Below are positions 1 to 11,206 of a stretch of DNA of 64,000 nucleotides, piece after piece. A program made the translations under genes and the position numbers. Position 1 is the stretch's first letter, and each line of letters opens with the position of its first letter. A model generated the notes under the pieces. That model did no database searches. It was not told the DNA's origin and worked only from the letters and a program-made list of their open reading frames with translations. Origin of the DNA: Aplidium turbinatum (lineage: Eukaryota; Chordata; Ascidiacea; Aplousobranchia; Polyclinidae); contig OU964918.1 of the NCBI GenBank assembly GCA_918807975.1, forward strand, positions 46,422,477-46,486,476. Reading direction: 5' to 3'.

Positions 1-132
1 TTTTCTGTAGCTGAGTTTTTGGTGTTCTCTAATTTTAGCCGCAGATGTTGCCCGTTTGTGTGTAAGAGCTACCTTTAATAAGTTAATAGCTGTTTATCTG
101 CTAATAAATTTCATACAAATATTACCCTAAAA

Positions 133-414
133 GTGTTTCCAGAAAGCGCTATAATCCAATATTCAAGTGTAATTTTGCAAAAATTTTCCGGGGGGGGCAT
201 GCCCCCGGACCCCCCTAGAAAACGCGTGCCTTCGGCACGCTTTAACCCCCACCAGTTTCATTGCTTCCCCTTGCTCAAGCCACCAGGATACGCTACTGCA
301 CATCAGGTGCACATACGTGCATACGCCACTGCACATAAATCAAACACTTTGTCGTTCTCTTCAATTCATCAAATATTTGGCCCCCCCCAAATTTTTTTCC
401 TGGCTACGCCACTG
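133..414. repeat. G/C-core repeat ending in a GGCTACGCCACTG terminus
   Basis: The stretch has a run of Gs, an inverted C-rich stretch near 190-245, and ends in GGCTACGCCACTG at 402-414. That is the inverse of the CAGTGGCGTAGCC terminus seen on several other elements here. Related copies with a GGGGGAGGCCCCCCAGA-type core lie at about 2616-2840, 25936-26215 and 27344-27587. The open frame across it is not a gene. The left end and any target-site duplication are not resolved. Confidence 0.45.
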
Positions 415-513
415 CGTCAGTGGTTCAAAGCCTCTGCCTGGAATAACTTATCACTCAGGGATTTTGTCAGCTCGAGGATAAAGATTCAAAACCAACTTTT
501 TTCAAGCGTCGAA
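413..513 (+). repeat. SINE 3' fragment (family A)
   Basis: This matches the 3' body of the tRNA-derived SINE seen complete at 42714 and 51745: the GCGTCAGTGGTTCAAAGCCTC part, then GAGGATAAAGATTCAAAACCAA. The tRNA-like head is absent, so it is a 5'-truncated copy. Confidence 0.6.
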
Positions 514-688
514 GAGGCGCTCTTAACACTCGGCCACGCAGCCAGAAAGACAGCTTATAGGTTTAAGCTAAAAAGTTAAACTGCCTATTTTACTCAAAGG
601 ATTAACTAAAGCGTAAACTAACTTATATGATCAGTCAATTTCTTTATTTTCTTGTATATTTTAATTTTGCTACAATTCAAACTTGCAG

Positions 689-3600
689 ATGAACCTGCGA
701 GCGATAACTTAGCGGTCATTATCCCAGGAACTATTACAGGAGTATTGTTACTTTTTGCATTTGCATTGCTGATTTATGCGTTTCCCTCGCTAACTGCAGC
801 ATTGCAGGACGACGAAATTGGAAATACTTACAAGAGAAAACAAGTAAACAGTAGCCTACTGAAAAAAATGTGATGGGCTAACAAAAAACATTAGTTTGAG
901 AATCACAGCAATTCACTAATAATTCAAAGTGTGGGCCTAGGCTAAATCCAGGGCCGTGTGAGGACCATCTCCCCCTCCCGAAATTCCCTATTTGCCCCTT
1001 AGGCTATAGGGGAAGGTCTATAGTTAGTTGAGCCAGAAATCAATGTTTCTGCAATGAAAATTTAACGACAAACTTTACCAAAAATCCGAATCCATCATGA
1101 TAAATTTCAGTCTTTTGCGGTTCTTGTGAGCATGTTCGTGTTTGCGACTGACCCCAATTTATATCATTTATCGGCATTTTGAAATTGAAATTCAGCCGGC
1201 TCAAATGATACCCTAAATTTTACGGTTGAGCCACCAATTGTTCATGGTTGATCCACTATGATGTCACTTCCAAAAGATAACCCAAAAGAGAGCTCAATCT
1301 GCATCAAACACAATAAACTCTTTTTTTGAACATCTTGCAAATAAACAATCAAAAAATGTTTAAACTGTGTATTGTGTCTAGTGTCTTAAAATAAAATAAC
1401 AGTGAAAACTGAACGAACAGAAATTTATATTACTGAAAACACTGAGAATCATTGAATAGGAAATTTTGACGAAGGTGCTTTTACCTTTCTGAAACGATTT
1501 CGCAAGGTTTGTGAAGAAAACGAACATTAGCAACCAGTGGCGTTGCTATCGAAAAATATAAGGGGAGGGAGTGCTAAAAAAATTACCCTCAAACTGGCGC
1601 ATTACAGAAAGAATTACTCTTATGGAAGTTTAAGGGGGCAGTGCACCGCCCCCGGTTACGCCACCAGTTCTATGCATTAATTACATTACGGCAGTGGCGT
1701 ATATTCAGGGTGTTCAAGGTGTGCACTGCACACCCCAAGAAATCCAGAAAAAAAGAAAATTTCCATCGGTTGTCGATGTTCTTTAGTTTCATGATATTCT
1801 AACATCTTGCTGCATGCTGATTGCTTTCTTTTCAATTGCAAAACTCGTCCCCTTCTAATTTTAATACTCCAACGTTTGAGGTCATTGCCTTTAATTTTTT
1901 TCGGTCATTACCTTTAAGCTGGGTGTGCACTGACAGCTTGGCGAGTGCTATTTAAAATAAACAATTAAGAAAAATTACGTCACAAGGCAGCGAAAACAGC
2001 AATGGTTTTAGGTCAGCCAGGCTGTGCACTCGCTGATCTGCACACCTTGGCGCGTCATTGGGGGAATCCCAAGCAATAGCAAGTTTTAGCTTGTTGGATT
2101 AGAGTTTGAGGTGATCAGCGTTGGAAACAACTTTTGCTAGAACTGAAGCAAAAGCAAGCTTTCCACGACGATGTAATTCAAAAATTTATTGCACAAACAA
2201 GAAGAATCGAATTATGCTATAGATGAATTTTCTTTCTGTAGTCGAGGTGTTAAACATTTTCGTTTTTACTAAGTAGTACGGCGGATAAAAGTACAGCCGA
2301 CCAACATAGCAATCGACTTTCTTTTCTTGTTTATTATCGAGTTGCTTTGCTATTGTTTTTTGTTTTAACTTTCACCTGTTTGTTTTTAATTCGCTTGTAC
2401 ATTTCTCAAGGTGTTGCGACCGTGCCTAATCCTTGCATGAAGTAAATCATTTCCATCTCGAGCACGCTTTAACTTTCGCGTTTTTTCAGACTCCTGCTGT
2501 GTTATATTGTTCGTTTTGATGGTCGGAAATAAAAAGTGAACTGAAGTATGTGACTTTAGAAATGCAACTTAATGTTTGATATTATTAAGTCTTTCATTCA
2601 ATGCGCTGTCAAATAAATATCTATTTTGTATTCTTCTCCATTCCGACAACATTATTTTTGTCAGTTCTGTTCATGTTCAGAATTTGTGCTGAAAATGCTC
2701 TCTGAACGCACCAAATTCAATGTTAATTTAAAAATTTTCTGGGGGAGGCCCCCCAGACCCCCCGCTGTTGCTTTGCCGTCACTGAAAACCTGTCTAAGTG
2801 GTCACGGTACGCCACTGCATTACGGTAAAACAAAATTACGGCAGTACGTAAGGACCATCGGTTCATAAACTACATTCCTTATGACAAAGACATGGCTCAA
2901 CCGTGAACATCGCAAGTGGCTCAACTGTTAACATCGCCGCCATTTTCAAAATTCATGAAAAATTGCCAATAACCAACTGGCTAATCAAGCAACGAGAACT
3001 ACTAAAACAAAGAGTAGGCTAAGTTACCTTTACCTATCCCAGAATTTCGATTAAGACAACGATGTAACATCTTAGGAAAAAATAACACATTTCTTATTTC
3101 TTTTAAAACTACTTTTACCTACCATTTTACATTTAACTGCTTCACAATTTTTCTGCTTGTAGAAAATCCCTAAAACTACATGTGCTGATGGACTTCACGT
3201 TTTTCCATATTTTCGTTATTAAACGGTTGACTAATCATGCACGACGTTGCGATAAAACCGGATGGATCAACCGTTACCCGGCTCAACTAACCAAACCTTC
3301 CCCTAAGCCTATTTTATAATTTTAGGGATGGCTCTTATTATTAACAATAGGCTAGAACGAGAAAGTGTTAGGTTATCGTGTTGCGAATCTGAAAAAAAAG
3401 TTGGGAAAGCACCAGAGCTTTAACAAAGCAAAATTTATAAGATAAGGGATAATAGCCTACAAAACTTAATGTCCAAAAAAAATGAAGTCGGATATGGGTT
3501 GTAGGGGGACTGGTCTCCCGGAAAATTTTGACAAATCTAATCTAATCTTAAACCTAATCTTGTTTGCACGCCCAACATCGCTGGTGAGGTGAAAAAAATG

Positions 3601-5764
3601 TGGTTGAGTGAGCAAGAAAATTTTGTCAAATTGAACAAAAAAATGACTTATTAAATGTTGGCCCGTATGTAAAATTACAAGCCAAAAAACGAACTGAATA
3701 CGATAAACAAACACGAACTAAATATTCGTGGTATAACAGAGAAGAAGTAGCCTAAATACGGCCTTGTATGATTTTAAGCTATTGAATATCGAACATCTGT
3801 AGCAGCTTTTTTCTTATTTAAACAGCTAAAATATTAAACAGACAAAAATGAGTAGGCCTTTAAACAGACTAACAAGTCCTAAGCTACATCAGTTACGAAC
3901 AGGTTAGTAGAAATAGAATCAAACTGCTCGACTGCAATTTTGTGGCTTTTTAATGAATCAATTAGGCTACAATACTCTGGTTCGAAAGTGACAAAATTCT
4001 TCGAACTCCTTCTTTGCGAATTATTTCAGAACACGCCAAATTTCTATCTCTGATTCACAGGCCACGGCCAATCGGCCATGGATCAGATCATTAGCTTAGC
4101 TATAGCAGATCTACCCCATGATTTTTTATAGCAGTATCCAAATATAACTTACGATGAACCTACTATTTAACCTGTAGCTTCGGCAGTGTCATTGTTGATC
4201 ATTTATAGAAAGCAAACAGTGCACCTACAATTAGTATTATTTCAGCGGCCTCTGGTTACATCCCAAGACACCCCGAGCACGGATTCATTTGACCTGCACA
4301 TCAAAGACGCTGAAAGGTTAAGGGGAAAAGCGGGTCAGTGACACTATTCTACTTTAGTACAAAACCCTAACGTTTGTAGGTGGTAAAATAGCCTCTTTTT
4401 TTTACAGCTTTACAGCCTACAAATAGCCTACAGTTAGCCTAACTAGAGGTTAGACCAGGCCATAAGCTAGTCACGTTTTAAAAGCCTGGACCACAGCAGA
4501 TTTTACAGACTGTTGCAAGCAGTCTTAATGAAATTTTTTCTTCGTATTCATTTTCTTATTTCTTGTTTTGTGTAATTTTATTGAGCCTGCTTACAGTGAT
4601 TTTAACAACAGACCAATCCATGAAAAATTACTTTCTGCAATTTCAAATCTAGATTCACGCGAAGAAATTCATCTTTCGCCCATAAAGAGCGATCCTGATG
4701 CTTCCGAATCATCATTGACAACCGGCACTCATAAATCAAACCCAGACAAAAGCAGTTTGTACCTTCCAGGAAATGCAATGAGCTTTCTCTCCAATCGCAG
4801 CATTATGAACCTAGCGGACGAGGCTAATGTTGCTGGTGGTCCAAGTGCTAAAGAACAGCAAAAACAACCGACACCCGGTAGCTCAGACGAAGAGATGCCA
4901 TACGTCCACGGCTCTACTAACAATTCAGGAGCGCCAAACTTCAGTGATGGCAGCTCGTTGTCTGGTTTGAATATCAAAAGTAATACTAACATGTCTACTG
5001 AAAGCAGTTATTCTTCTCTTTCCGATTTTCCCCCTCCAGTGGTGCCACGAGCCAATAGCGTACAGCCTGAAATGATAATTAAAGAACTCAAAACGCGAAA
5101 CATGAGTTTACCGGGCCGCTTTTCTCGTATCCCTTTCCGCGCAGCAGACTTGACTGGTCAAAATGCAAGCACACCGCAAGGACCTACAAACAAACCTAAA
5201 AATTTGGAAGTAAAACGCACATCAGTTGAAGGGTCAGGTAGTTTAAAAAGAGTGACAAAAACACTTTCGCCTAACAGACTAAATAATTTTCAACCTTCTT
5301 CTCAAAAGAGTGAAAAAAAGAAGCTTATTCTGCGTCAACCACAGTCAACACCCACCCGCCAAGTTATGGATAAATTGGGTGCAAAGGCAAACGATTTTTT
5401 ACATCAGAGTGGTTCTGGCTATGAAGATCTGTACGACATTGTTCCAGATTGGCCAATACCTGAGAGAACTGTTCGAACCACTCTTGGTCCGAAAAAGCAA
5501 ATGCTTAAAACGAACATTAATCCAGCTATCAATCGACATCACTTACGATCAAGTCAAGATAACCCCCTACCCAACAGCAGAAGGAAAACCCACAGTCCTG
5601 CCACTTCTTACACGCATGGGGTAAATAGTGGAAAAAGGGAAAAACAGACTAGCTTGCAAGCAGAAGTGTCACAGTATAGTGCAAAGCAAAGTTTACCGTT
5701 TAATAAACCATCGGTCTCCTCTGATGAGAAAAGCAAGTTGGTCAACAACAAGAAAAAAGCCTAA
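689..5764 (+). CDS. Single-pass membrane protein with Ser/Thr-rich cytoplasmic tail, 3' exons
   Basis: Three exons fit in phase: 689-843 (after CTTGCAG, donor CAA/GTAAAC), 4246-4337 (after TATTTCAG, donor CA/GTGACA) and 4597-5764 (after GCTTACAG, stop TAA 5762-5764). The first encodes a hydrophobic helix (VIIPGTITGVLLLFAFALL) followed by a basic stretch (YKRKQ), as expected for a type I protein passing into the cytoplasm. The last encodes 388 residues rich in Ser, Thr, Asn and Lys, low in complexity except for a compact, more conserved-looking patch GYEDLYDIVPDWPIPERT. No enzymatic domain is visible. The 5' part lies left of the window. I do not recognise the family. CACHD1-type proteins also have a C-terminal helix and tail and a CACHD1-like gene follows on the same strand, but I see no clear sequence match. 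The middle exon is the least certain; its acceptor and phases support it. Confidence 0.65.
1692..2075. repeat. Possible CAGTGGCGTA-type element
   Basis: It begins CAGTGGCGTATATTCAGGGTG-like at 1692 and contains near-inverted TGCACACC/GGTGTGCA units near both sides (1719-1735 and about 2035-2052). The right terminus is not certain and no duplication was found. A second short G-rich segment with a similar terminus precedes it at about 1536-1670. Confidence 0.3.
2616..2840. repeat. G/C-core repeat, copy 2
   Basis: This shares with 25936-26215 and 27344-27587 the order: a short ORF-like lead (AATGCTCTCTGAACGCACCA), then AAATTTTCTGGGGGAGG, then a GTACGCCACTG end. It is nested inside the 1009-3303 element. 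The family is dispersed and non-coding. Confidence 0.5.
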
Positions 5765-5800
5765 TCTAGTTTTCAAAATGGAGTGTTGTGTTTGTCGCCA

Positions 5801-5806
5801 AATAAA
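5801..5806 (+). terminator. Polyadenylation signal of the membrane-protein gene
   Basis: AATAAA lies 37 bases after the TAA stop at 5762-5764. It is the first canonical signal downstream, which fits a short 3' UTR. Confidence 0.6.
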
Positions 5807-5837
5807 ACATTGCAAGTATGGCAACCCTGATGGCTAA

Positions 5838-6012
5838 ACAAGATGGTAACGACTAGAACATCACATAACTCAGGCGAAAGAGAAAATTGAAAAAAGAAAA
5901 CTAATCGGGAAAAATGATGGTTTCACAGACATCTTATTATAACTAGACTGCGCTTCTCGTATTTCGATTGAAGAAATTGAAAAAAGGCGGCGGCCATTGT
6001 TAGTGTCTCAAA
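5838..6012. repeat. Left arm of a 2.6-kb-spaced inverted repeat
   Basis: It matches the inverse of about 8255-8490: both hold CTAGAACATCACA, then GGCGAAAGAGAAAATTG, then CATCTTATTATAACTAGA, in order. The arms have diverged and differ by small gaps. They may be the ends of one element (the THAP exon lies between) or two independent copies of one repeat in opposite orientation. Confidence 0.55.
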
Positions 6013-6369
6013 CTCGCGTGAAAGCTGCGCTGTTAACGATAACATTTCTGAGCTGGTTGCGCTTCTGCAGAAAACTAACTTGTTAACTATAATTTAGAAC
6101 TTTGGTGTAATAGAGGTTTTAGTCATCTATGAAATGAATAAAAGCATGTATTAAATTGCACAGTAGCTTGCATTGATTTTAAAGTTGTATAAGCATAACG
6201 TTTATTAAAACCAAGTCTCATTTTTCAAAAAAAGTTTTGAAGTTACATCGTTTTAATTTTATAAGCATAAAATTTACAAGCATACCAATCGTAATTTTTT
6301 ATGAAAATATTATCATGTCTAAGCATCCCAGTTTTCAAATCACATTATTTCAAGTGAACAAGGATTCCG

Positions 6370-6476
6370 TGACCGGTTTCGCTCTTCTTAGAGCACATCA
6401 GACAGACTCAGGTTTCGAACCTAGACCTCCTGGTGTCTACAGCCAGACAAGTCTGATATTTTAACTACTCGGCCCA
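6370..6476 (-). repeat. tRNA-derived SINE head or tRNA pseudogene
   Basis: On the minus strand the sequence begins GGTGGGCCGAGTAGTTAAAA (A-box-like, tRNA-Ser/Leu style) and has a B box GGTTCGAAACC. The length between them is longer than a normal tRNA, and the acceptor stem does not pair well, so it is a tRNA relic or SINE head rather than a working tRNA gene. Confidence 0.5.
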
Positions 6477-6874
6477 CCAATGTTCCATGTTTCAATGGTG
6501 GCAGATTAGGATTATGTCTGCTTGAACCCCTCTACTCGACAGAGCTTATGCGATCTCATAGTAGCCTATAGTATATACCCAATTAAAATTCACAATATGT
6601 CACTCTACAAATAATTTTATTTATTTGGAGTTATGTTTATGCGTCTTGCATAGCCTACAAGTCGCAATGCACATAGGCCTAAGCGTCTGTCTTCATTAAG
6701 CAGATACAAAATAGGCTACAAGGTAGGCTATAGGCTGTTTGAAAACTGGAACTAAATTCAAAAATAGCCTATCATTGGCCAACAGTGCGCATAATCATAA
6801 TAATAATAGGCTAGTCGTGTTTTTATTTAAGCCCATGCGGCAGTTAACTTTTCGTATGTTTTTCAAATGATTAC

Positions 6875-7070
6875 CTTGTTCAAATGCTTTGGAAATGCCT
6901 TAAAACGAGTGGGGACAGCGTTGTCTCGTAAAGTCACTCGCTCACCACAGCGATACATGAACTCTTCCTTGAAATGATCAGAACAAATAAATGTGTGTTT
7001 AGAAGGTGTCCAATTGGCACGCTTGACGTTCGCAATCCATAATTTTCTTCGTTCTTCATTGGTTGGAAAT
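6875..7070 (-). CDS. THAP zinc-finger domain exon (isolated)
   Basis: On the minus strand, between an acceptor (CTTAG at 7075-7071) and a donor (AAG/GTAATC at 6875), the frame encodes the second half of a THAP DNA-binding domain: RFPTNEERRKLWIANVKR, then W..SKHTFICSDHF with the zinc-binding C and H, then the closing AVPTRF. The usual first exon, with the N-terminal Cys pair, was not found upstream, and nothing recognisable follows downstream. THAP domains bind DNA and occur both in host regulators and in P-element-type transposases. Since the exon lies between the inverted repeats at 5838-6012 and 8255-8490, a transposon origin is possible. The domain assignment is firm; the gene is incomplete. 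Confidence 0.7.
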
Positions 7071-7242
7071 CTAAGCAACGTAAAATAGCATGATACGTTA
7101 TAGGCTAATGTAGTAGCTAGGCTATATATTGAAAGCCCGATTTCACATTTGTTTTGTTTTTTTATAAGAAAAGCGCCACAATTTTTGTCCAAAATATAAC
7201 AAAAAAAATTACAAAAATATCCGCCTAGAAGGAAAAGAAATT

Positions 7243-7288
7243 AGTCAGTGTCAGTCCGAGGATAAAAATTCAAAACCAACCAACCAGT
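7243..7288 (+). repeat. SINE 3' end fragment (family A)
   Basis: GTCAGTCCGAGGATAAAAAT followed by TCAAAACCAACCAACC is the 3' terminus of the SINE at 42714-43025. Confidence 0.55.
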
Positions 7289-7989
7289 GTTATCGTCACA
7301 ATAGTAGTATTTTCTATTTTCTCATAGCTCGCTAAAAGTATCACAATATTTCCATACCTGTGAAATGAACGCGGAAATGTTCTCTTCGCAATTGTCATAC
7401 TATACTATAGGCCTAGCCTACTATATTATATGTAAAACTTGTTTGTGCGGAGGTATATAAAGCACTTTCAAAATAAAAGAAAAAGCAAGCAATTACGTAC
7501 GGTAATTTAAAATTAACAAATTCCAACAATATGTTTGCGATTGTAGAACAGCAAAGGTGAAATCATATAAAGATTTCGTCATACTAGGTGAATTGCGGAG
7601 ATATTTATTAGTTGTTATCTCACAGCAACTTGAAACTGAAGCTATTTCTTTAAAAGTTATTGTTGATGAAATCACACGAATTTACGTCATAATGCAACGT
7701 TTTGCTACAACGGAGAAAATCGAAAGCCATCAATCTCTATTGAACAGAATCCTGGTAAAAAGCTGCGGTTGTGTTGTTGCATAGAAAACTATTTGTTTTG
7801 TCAATTATTTGTTCACAACAACTGAGTTTTTTAAGAAACGCAAATATTATAGGAGAATTACATTTTGTAAAAAGTTAAGTTGTGTTCAGTCGTGTTCTCA
7901 TTGCTGAATTGGCGCTCCAGTTGTTTCAGGAACGAGGAGGCGACTGATTCTTAACTAATTAATTCATCTACTTCTACTTGTTTTAAAGT

Positions 7990-8185
7990 ATCAGGTTTGG
8001 TGGCCGTGCTTAACTATACTGTATATTTATCGATTCATATACCGCAATATTAGATCCTTTCATGCACGTCTTAAACCATTATAGTTTTGCCACCTTTTCC
8101 TTTTGTTGGTTTTGTTCCTGTATTTCTTTTTCACAATATCATTTATTTTGCATTCTGACAAGGAAAAATAAATTGAATTGAATTA
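7990..8185 (+). repeat. Probable LINE 3' end with TTGAA-repeat tail
   Basis: The sequence runs to AAATAAATTGAATTGAATTAAA at its 3' side, a short tandem pentamer tail like the AACTG tail of the LINE ends at 44333 and 55545. No coding part remains. Confidence 0.35.
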
Positions 8186-8254
8186 AAAACAATGAAAATT
8201 CATTACGGGTCCCTACAAAAGCATTGGCAAACGCGCGGAATAGGTACACTAATA

Positions 8255-8490
8255 ATGGCTGACGTCTGAACCTGCTTTCTTCAAAAACCGTAAACGAGAG
8301 AAGTGACGATGCGCGGTCTAGTTATAATAAGATGTCTATGGATGGTTTGCGAAAATGAGAGAATTGAAAGTAGTTACTTTTAGCGCCAAAAAACTCGAGA
8401 GTGCGATGTTTTAACTATTTTCCGATTAGTTTTTTTTTTCAATTTTCTCTTTCGCCTTAGTTGTGTGATGTTCTAGTTGTTACCAAACAA
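8255..8490. repeat. Right arm of the 5838/8490 inverted repeat
   Basis: This is the inverse counterpart of 5838-6012. The matching blocks are listed with the left arm. Confidence 0.55.
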
Positions 8491-8902
8491 GATCCTTGTA
8501 ATTAGCGTCGCCGCATAAAAACCCACATTGATTGCGCTTCTGGCCCATACAGCATATTGCAACTAATTGTTTGCATCATCTAGCTCGCCTAAGGCCCAAA
8601 GTAGTGTAGGTTACGTCTAGAAATATTTCAAAGTGTTGTTGTGCTCAATACTCGTATGCTAGAATGAATTTAGAAAATCGTTTCAAATTCATGACACCAA
8701 AATCTCTTTTCATTCACATTACGTCTGTGCAACTGATGAAAACATGTGAGAAAGAGTGGACGCAGTGCCTTGTAGCCTATTCCAGATAATCACCAACAAT
8801 GGAAAAAAAACTCGATAATTATCTTATGATCTTTCGAACCAATTTTATGGTAGCTTTGCTTACGCATTTAAAACCTTCGTGAATATATTGTTTACGGTTG
8901 AC

Positions 8903-10389
8903 TAAGGGACCGTTCAAATATTACGTAACGCTATCGAGGGGGAGAGGGGGGTTATGAAAAGCGTTACGTTAGCGTCACATCGGGGGGGAGGGGGTTCAAG
9001 CAAAACGTTACGTAACGCTTACGAGTACGGTAGTTTATTTGTGCTGGCTGCTATCGTCGTTTGGATACTAAATTAAGCTGAAATCATATCCAACAGCACC
9101 AACAAGATCTCTATCAAGTATCAACTACGGTACTGTAATTCCCGTAATTCCATAGGCCTACAGGTTCTAAGTGCTCAAAACACATTGCAAAATTGCAAGG
9201 CAGCATTCTTACATCACAAAGCTTGCTTTGATGTGAGTGAACAACTGAACAACATTAGGGTTGCCAGATGGCCTTTTTTAGGCCAAATTCCAAAAATCTG
9301 GCCTTTTTAAATTGCAGTTGGCTTAAAAAAAATTGATGCATATCAGGCCAGAAAATCTGATCTTATTTGGTCCTTTTTATGGCTGCAAATTTTGACCGGT
9401 TTAGAAAGTATTATTTTAAGTAAATTGCAAATAAAAGTATCACTTATCATCACTTAAAGCAGTGGTTTTTAACGTTTTTGGTGGAACGGAACCCAATAAA
9501 ACATTCCAAAAGCTCGAGGAACCCCTGTTCAATAATTTAGTTACCTTATGCAAAAAACATCATACGATTAATTAAATTAAAATACTCATGTTCAGATTTA
9601 TTTATGTACAATAGAAATACAAACTGTAAAAAACCTAATAGCCTACTGGCAAAACAAAATGATCTCAAACACGTTCACGGCAATTTGACCCACCGGTGTA
9701 CAAACGAACTGTCTAAAAGAACTCCTTGAAGCGAAGAAAACATGTCGACAAAATTTGGCGGGAAAGCAGAAAGTTAAAGGTTATCGCACAAGAAAACAAC
9801 GAAAATTCGGGATCGCAGCGAACGTGTTAAAGTGTAGAAAATTTATTATGTGGCAAACCTAATCAATATTTGATTATGTTTAAACAATATGCATATAATA
9901 ATATAATAGACTCTCGGATTTGAATGTAAACTTGCGGAACCCTAGACTTACTGGCGGAACCTTACGGTCCCGCGGAACCCTGGTTGAAAACACTGACTTA
10001 AAGCCTGAACTATATCCGTTTTAATTACTAAGTAGAGACATAGAGAGTAGAGAATGTGTTAGCTGTGGACAGGGTGGTTTTATTGAGTTGAACCGGGTGG
10101 ACTACTAAACGTTTTCAGTAGGTAGGCTACATAACGTTTTAATTCCAAAAAAATAATATAGCTAAAATTTCATGTCTCAAACGTAAGCTTTAGGTGCGTA
10201 CCTAACCAAGATATTTTATCAACACGTGTTTCCACGTCATAGTTTTGATATAAACTGGCAAAACGGGCTTAGTAATGGAAAAGCGTCACGTGGGGAAGGG
10301 GGGTGTGACAAAAACGTTACGTTGGCGAATGGCGTCACCTGGGGGAGGGGGGACAAAATTCGGAACGAAATATTTGAACGCTCCCTAAC
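8903..10389. mobile_element. Non-autonomous DNA element with GGGACCGTTCAAATATT ends
   Basis: The left end GGGACCGTTCAAATATTACG (from 8907) and the right end, whose inverse reads GGGAGCGTTCAAATATTTCG, are inverted repeats. G-rich subterminal stretches with GCGTTACGT/ACGTTACGT lie on both sides (8925-9020 and 10285-10345). It contains a nested hAT MITE (9460-9995). There is no transposase frame. The flanks CTAA/TTAG hint at a 3-bp duplication, but this is not exact. Confidence 0.5.
9460..9995. mobile_element. hAT MITE with exact 8-bp duplication
   Basis: The ends are CAGTGGTTTTTAACG and GGTTGAAAACACTG. ACTTAAAG is present directly before (9452-9459) and after (9996-10003), an exact 8-bp target-site duplication typical of hAT. 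The element is 536 bp, non-coding, and nested inside the 8903-10389 element. Confidence 0.85.
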
Positions 10390-10918
10390 TTTCTTTTTCT
10401 CTTCGTTCACCAAGAGCGAAAATTTGCCAATTTTAAAGTTTTACTGACTTTTCCTGCAATTTGGGGAGTTTGTGCGTCAGTGCGCCACCTCACATTGGCT
10501 CTTCAATTCATTTATATTCGCTTGGAACTAAAGTACTAGCTTACATGAAAACAATAGCCACAGCTGTTAGTAGTGTAATTTCAACAATGTAGGGATTGTA
10601 GGTTACATCAGTAGTCAACTGACAATACAAGGCAGTTATGTATGTAGGTTTTTGCAATTACAAAAAGCAATGATTTTGTTACATCAAGCACAACTGTTGT
10701 GTGTAGCCTACAAGGAATAGGATAAAATAATGCAAAACACAAGTTCTACGAAACATAGGTTTATACAGAATTGCATAAAACACACGACTTTTCACAGCCT
10801 TACCAATATATAAAAGTAGATGAAAAGGTTAAAATGTAACGGTAGAAAAAAGATTTAGCGAAACACAGGCACCGAACAGACACATTTTTACACGATCAGC
10901 ATGACAGCACAATTTCCT
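10390..10918. other. Unassigned spacer
   Basis: AT-rich sequence without a coding frame or terminal repeats that I could recognise. Confidence 0.3.
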
Positions 10919-11206
10919 TGGTTGGTTTTGAATCTTTATCCTCGGACTGACAAAGCCTTGATAGGTTATTCCAGGTAGTTTCGCATACTTGCAGAGGCTC
11001 TTGACGAAGGGCCGGTTATCAGGATTTGTAGAGTGAAGTTTTCCGATTGTTGAAGTGTTGTTGCCGGGGAATTATTCCATTCATTGGATGCCGCTGAATG
11101 GAGAGCAGTCCTGAAATGCGTTGCTCAAGCGCACACCACGAGAGTCGAACTTGCGCCGCGTGATCTTGAGCCGTGCGTGTTACCACTTAGCTAACGAGGC
11201 GTTCCT
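10919..11206 (-). repeat. SINE family A, near full length
   Basis: On the minus strand it runs from a diverged tRNA-like head (GCCTCGTTAGCTAAGTGG) through the body (GCGTTGCTCAAGCGCAC inverse, GGATGCCGCTGAATGG) to the 3' end TCAAAACCAACC. It has the same order as the plus-strand copies at 42714 and 51745. Confidence 0.7.

Larger units (their letters stand above)
1009..3303. mobile_element. TA-flanked DNA element with GGGGAAGGT ends
   Basis: The left end GGGGAAGGTCTATAGTTAG and the right end, whose inverse reads GGGGAAGGTTTGGTTAG, are terminal inverted repeats. Both are flanked by TA (1007-1008 and 3304-3305), as for Tc1/mariner-type insertion. Inside, short GGCTCAAC/GTTGAGCC units recur near both ends (1030, 1226, 2893, 2921, 3280). 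No transposase frame is present, so it is non-autonomous. It lies in an intron of the membrane-protein gene and holds a G/C-core repeat at about 2616-2840. The smaller element at 34753-35560 shares the same first nine bases. Confidence 0.6.

Noticed and set aside
133-579. 148-codon plus-strand frame at the left edge
   Set aside because: It consists of the G/C-core repeat and a SINE fragment, with low-complexity proline-rich translation.
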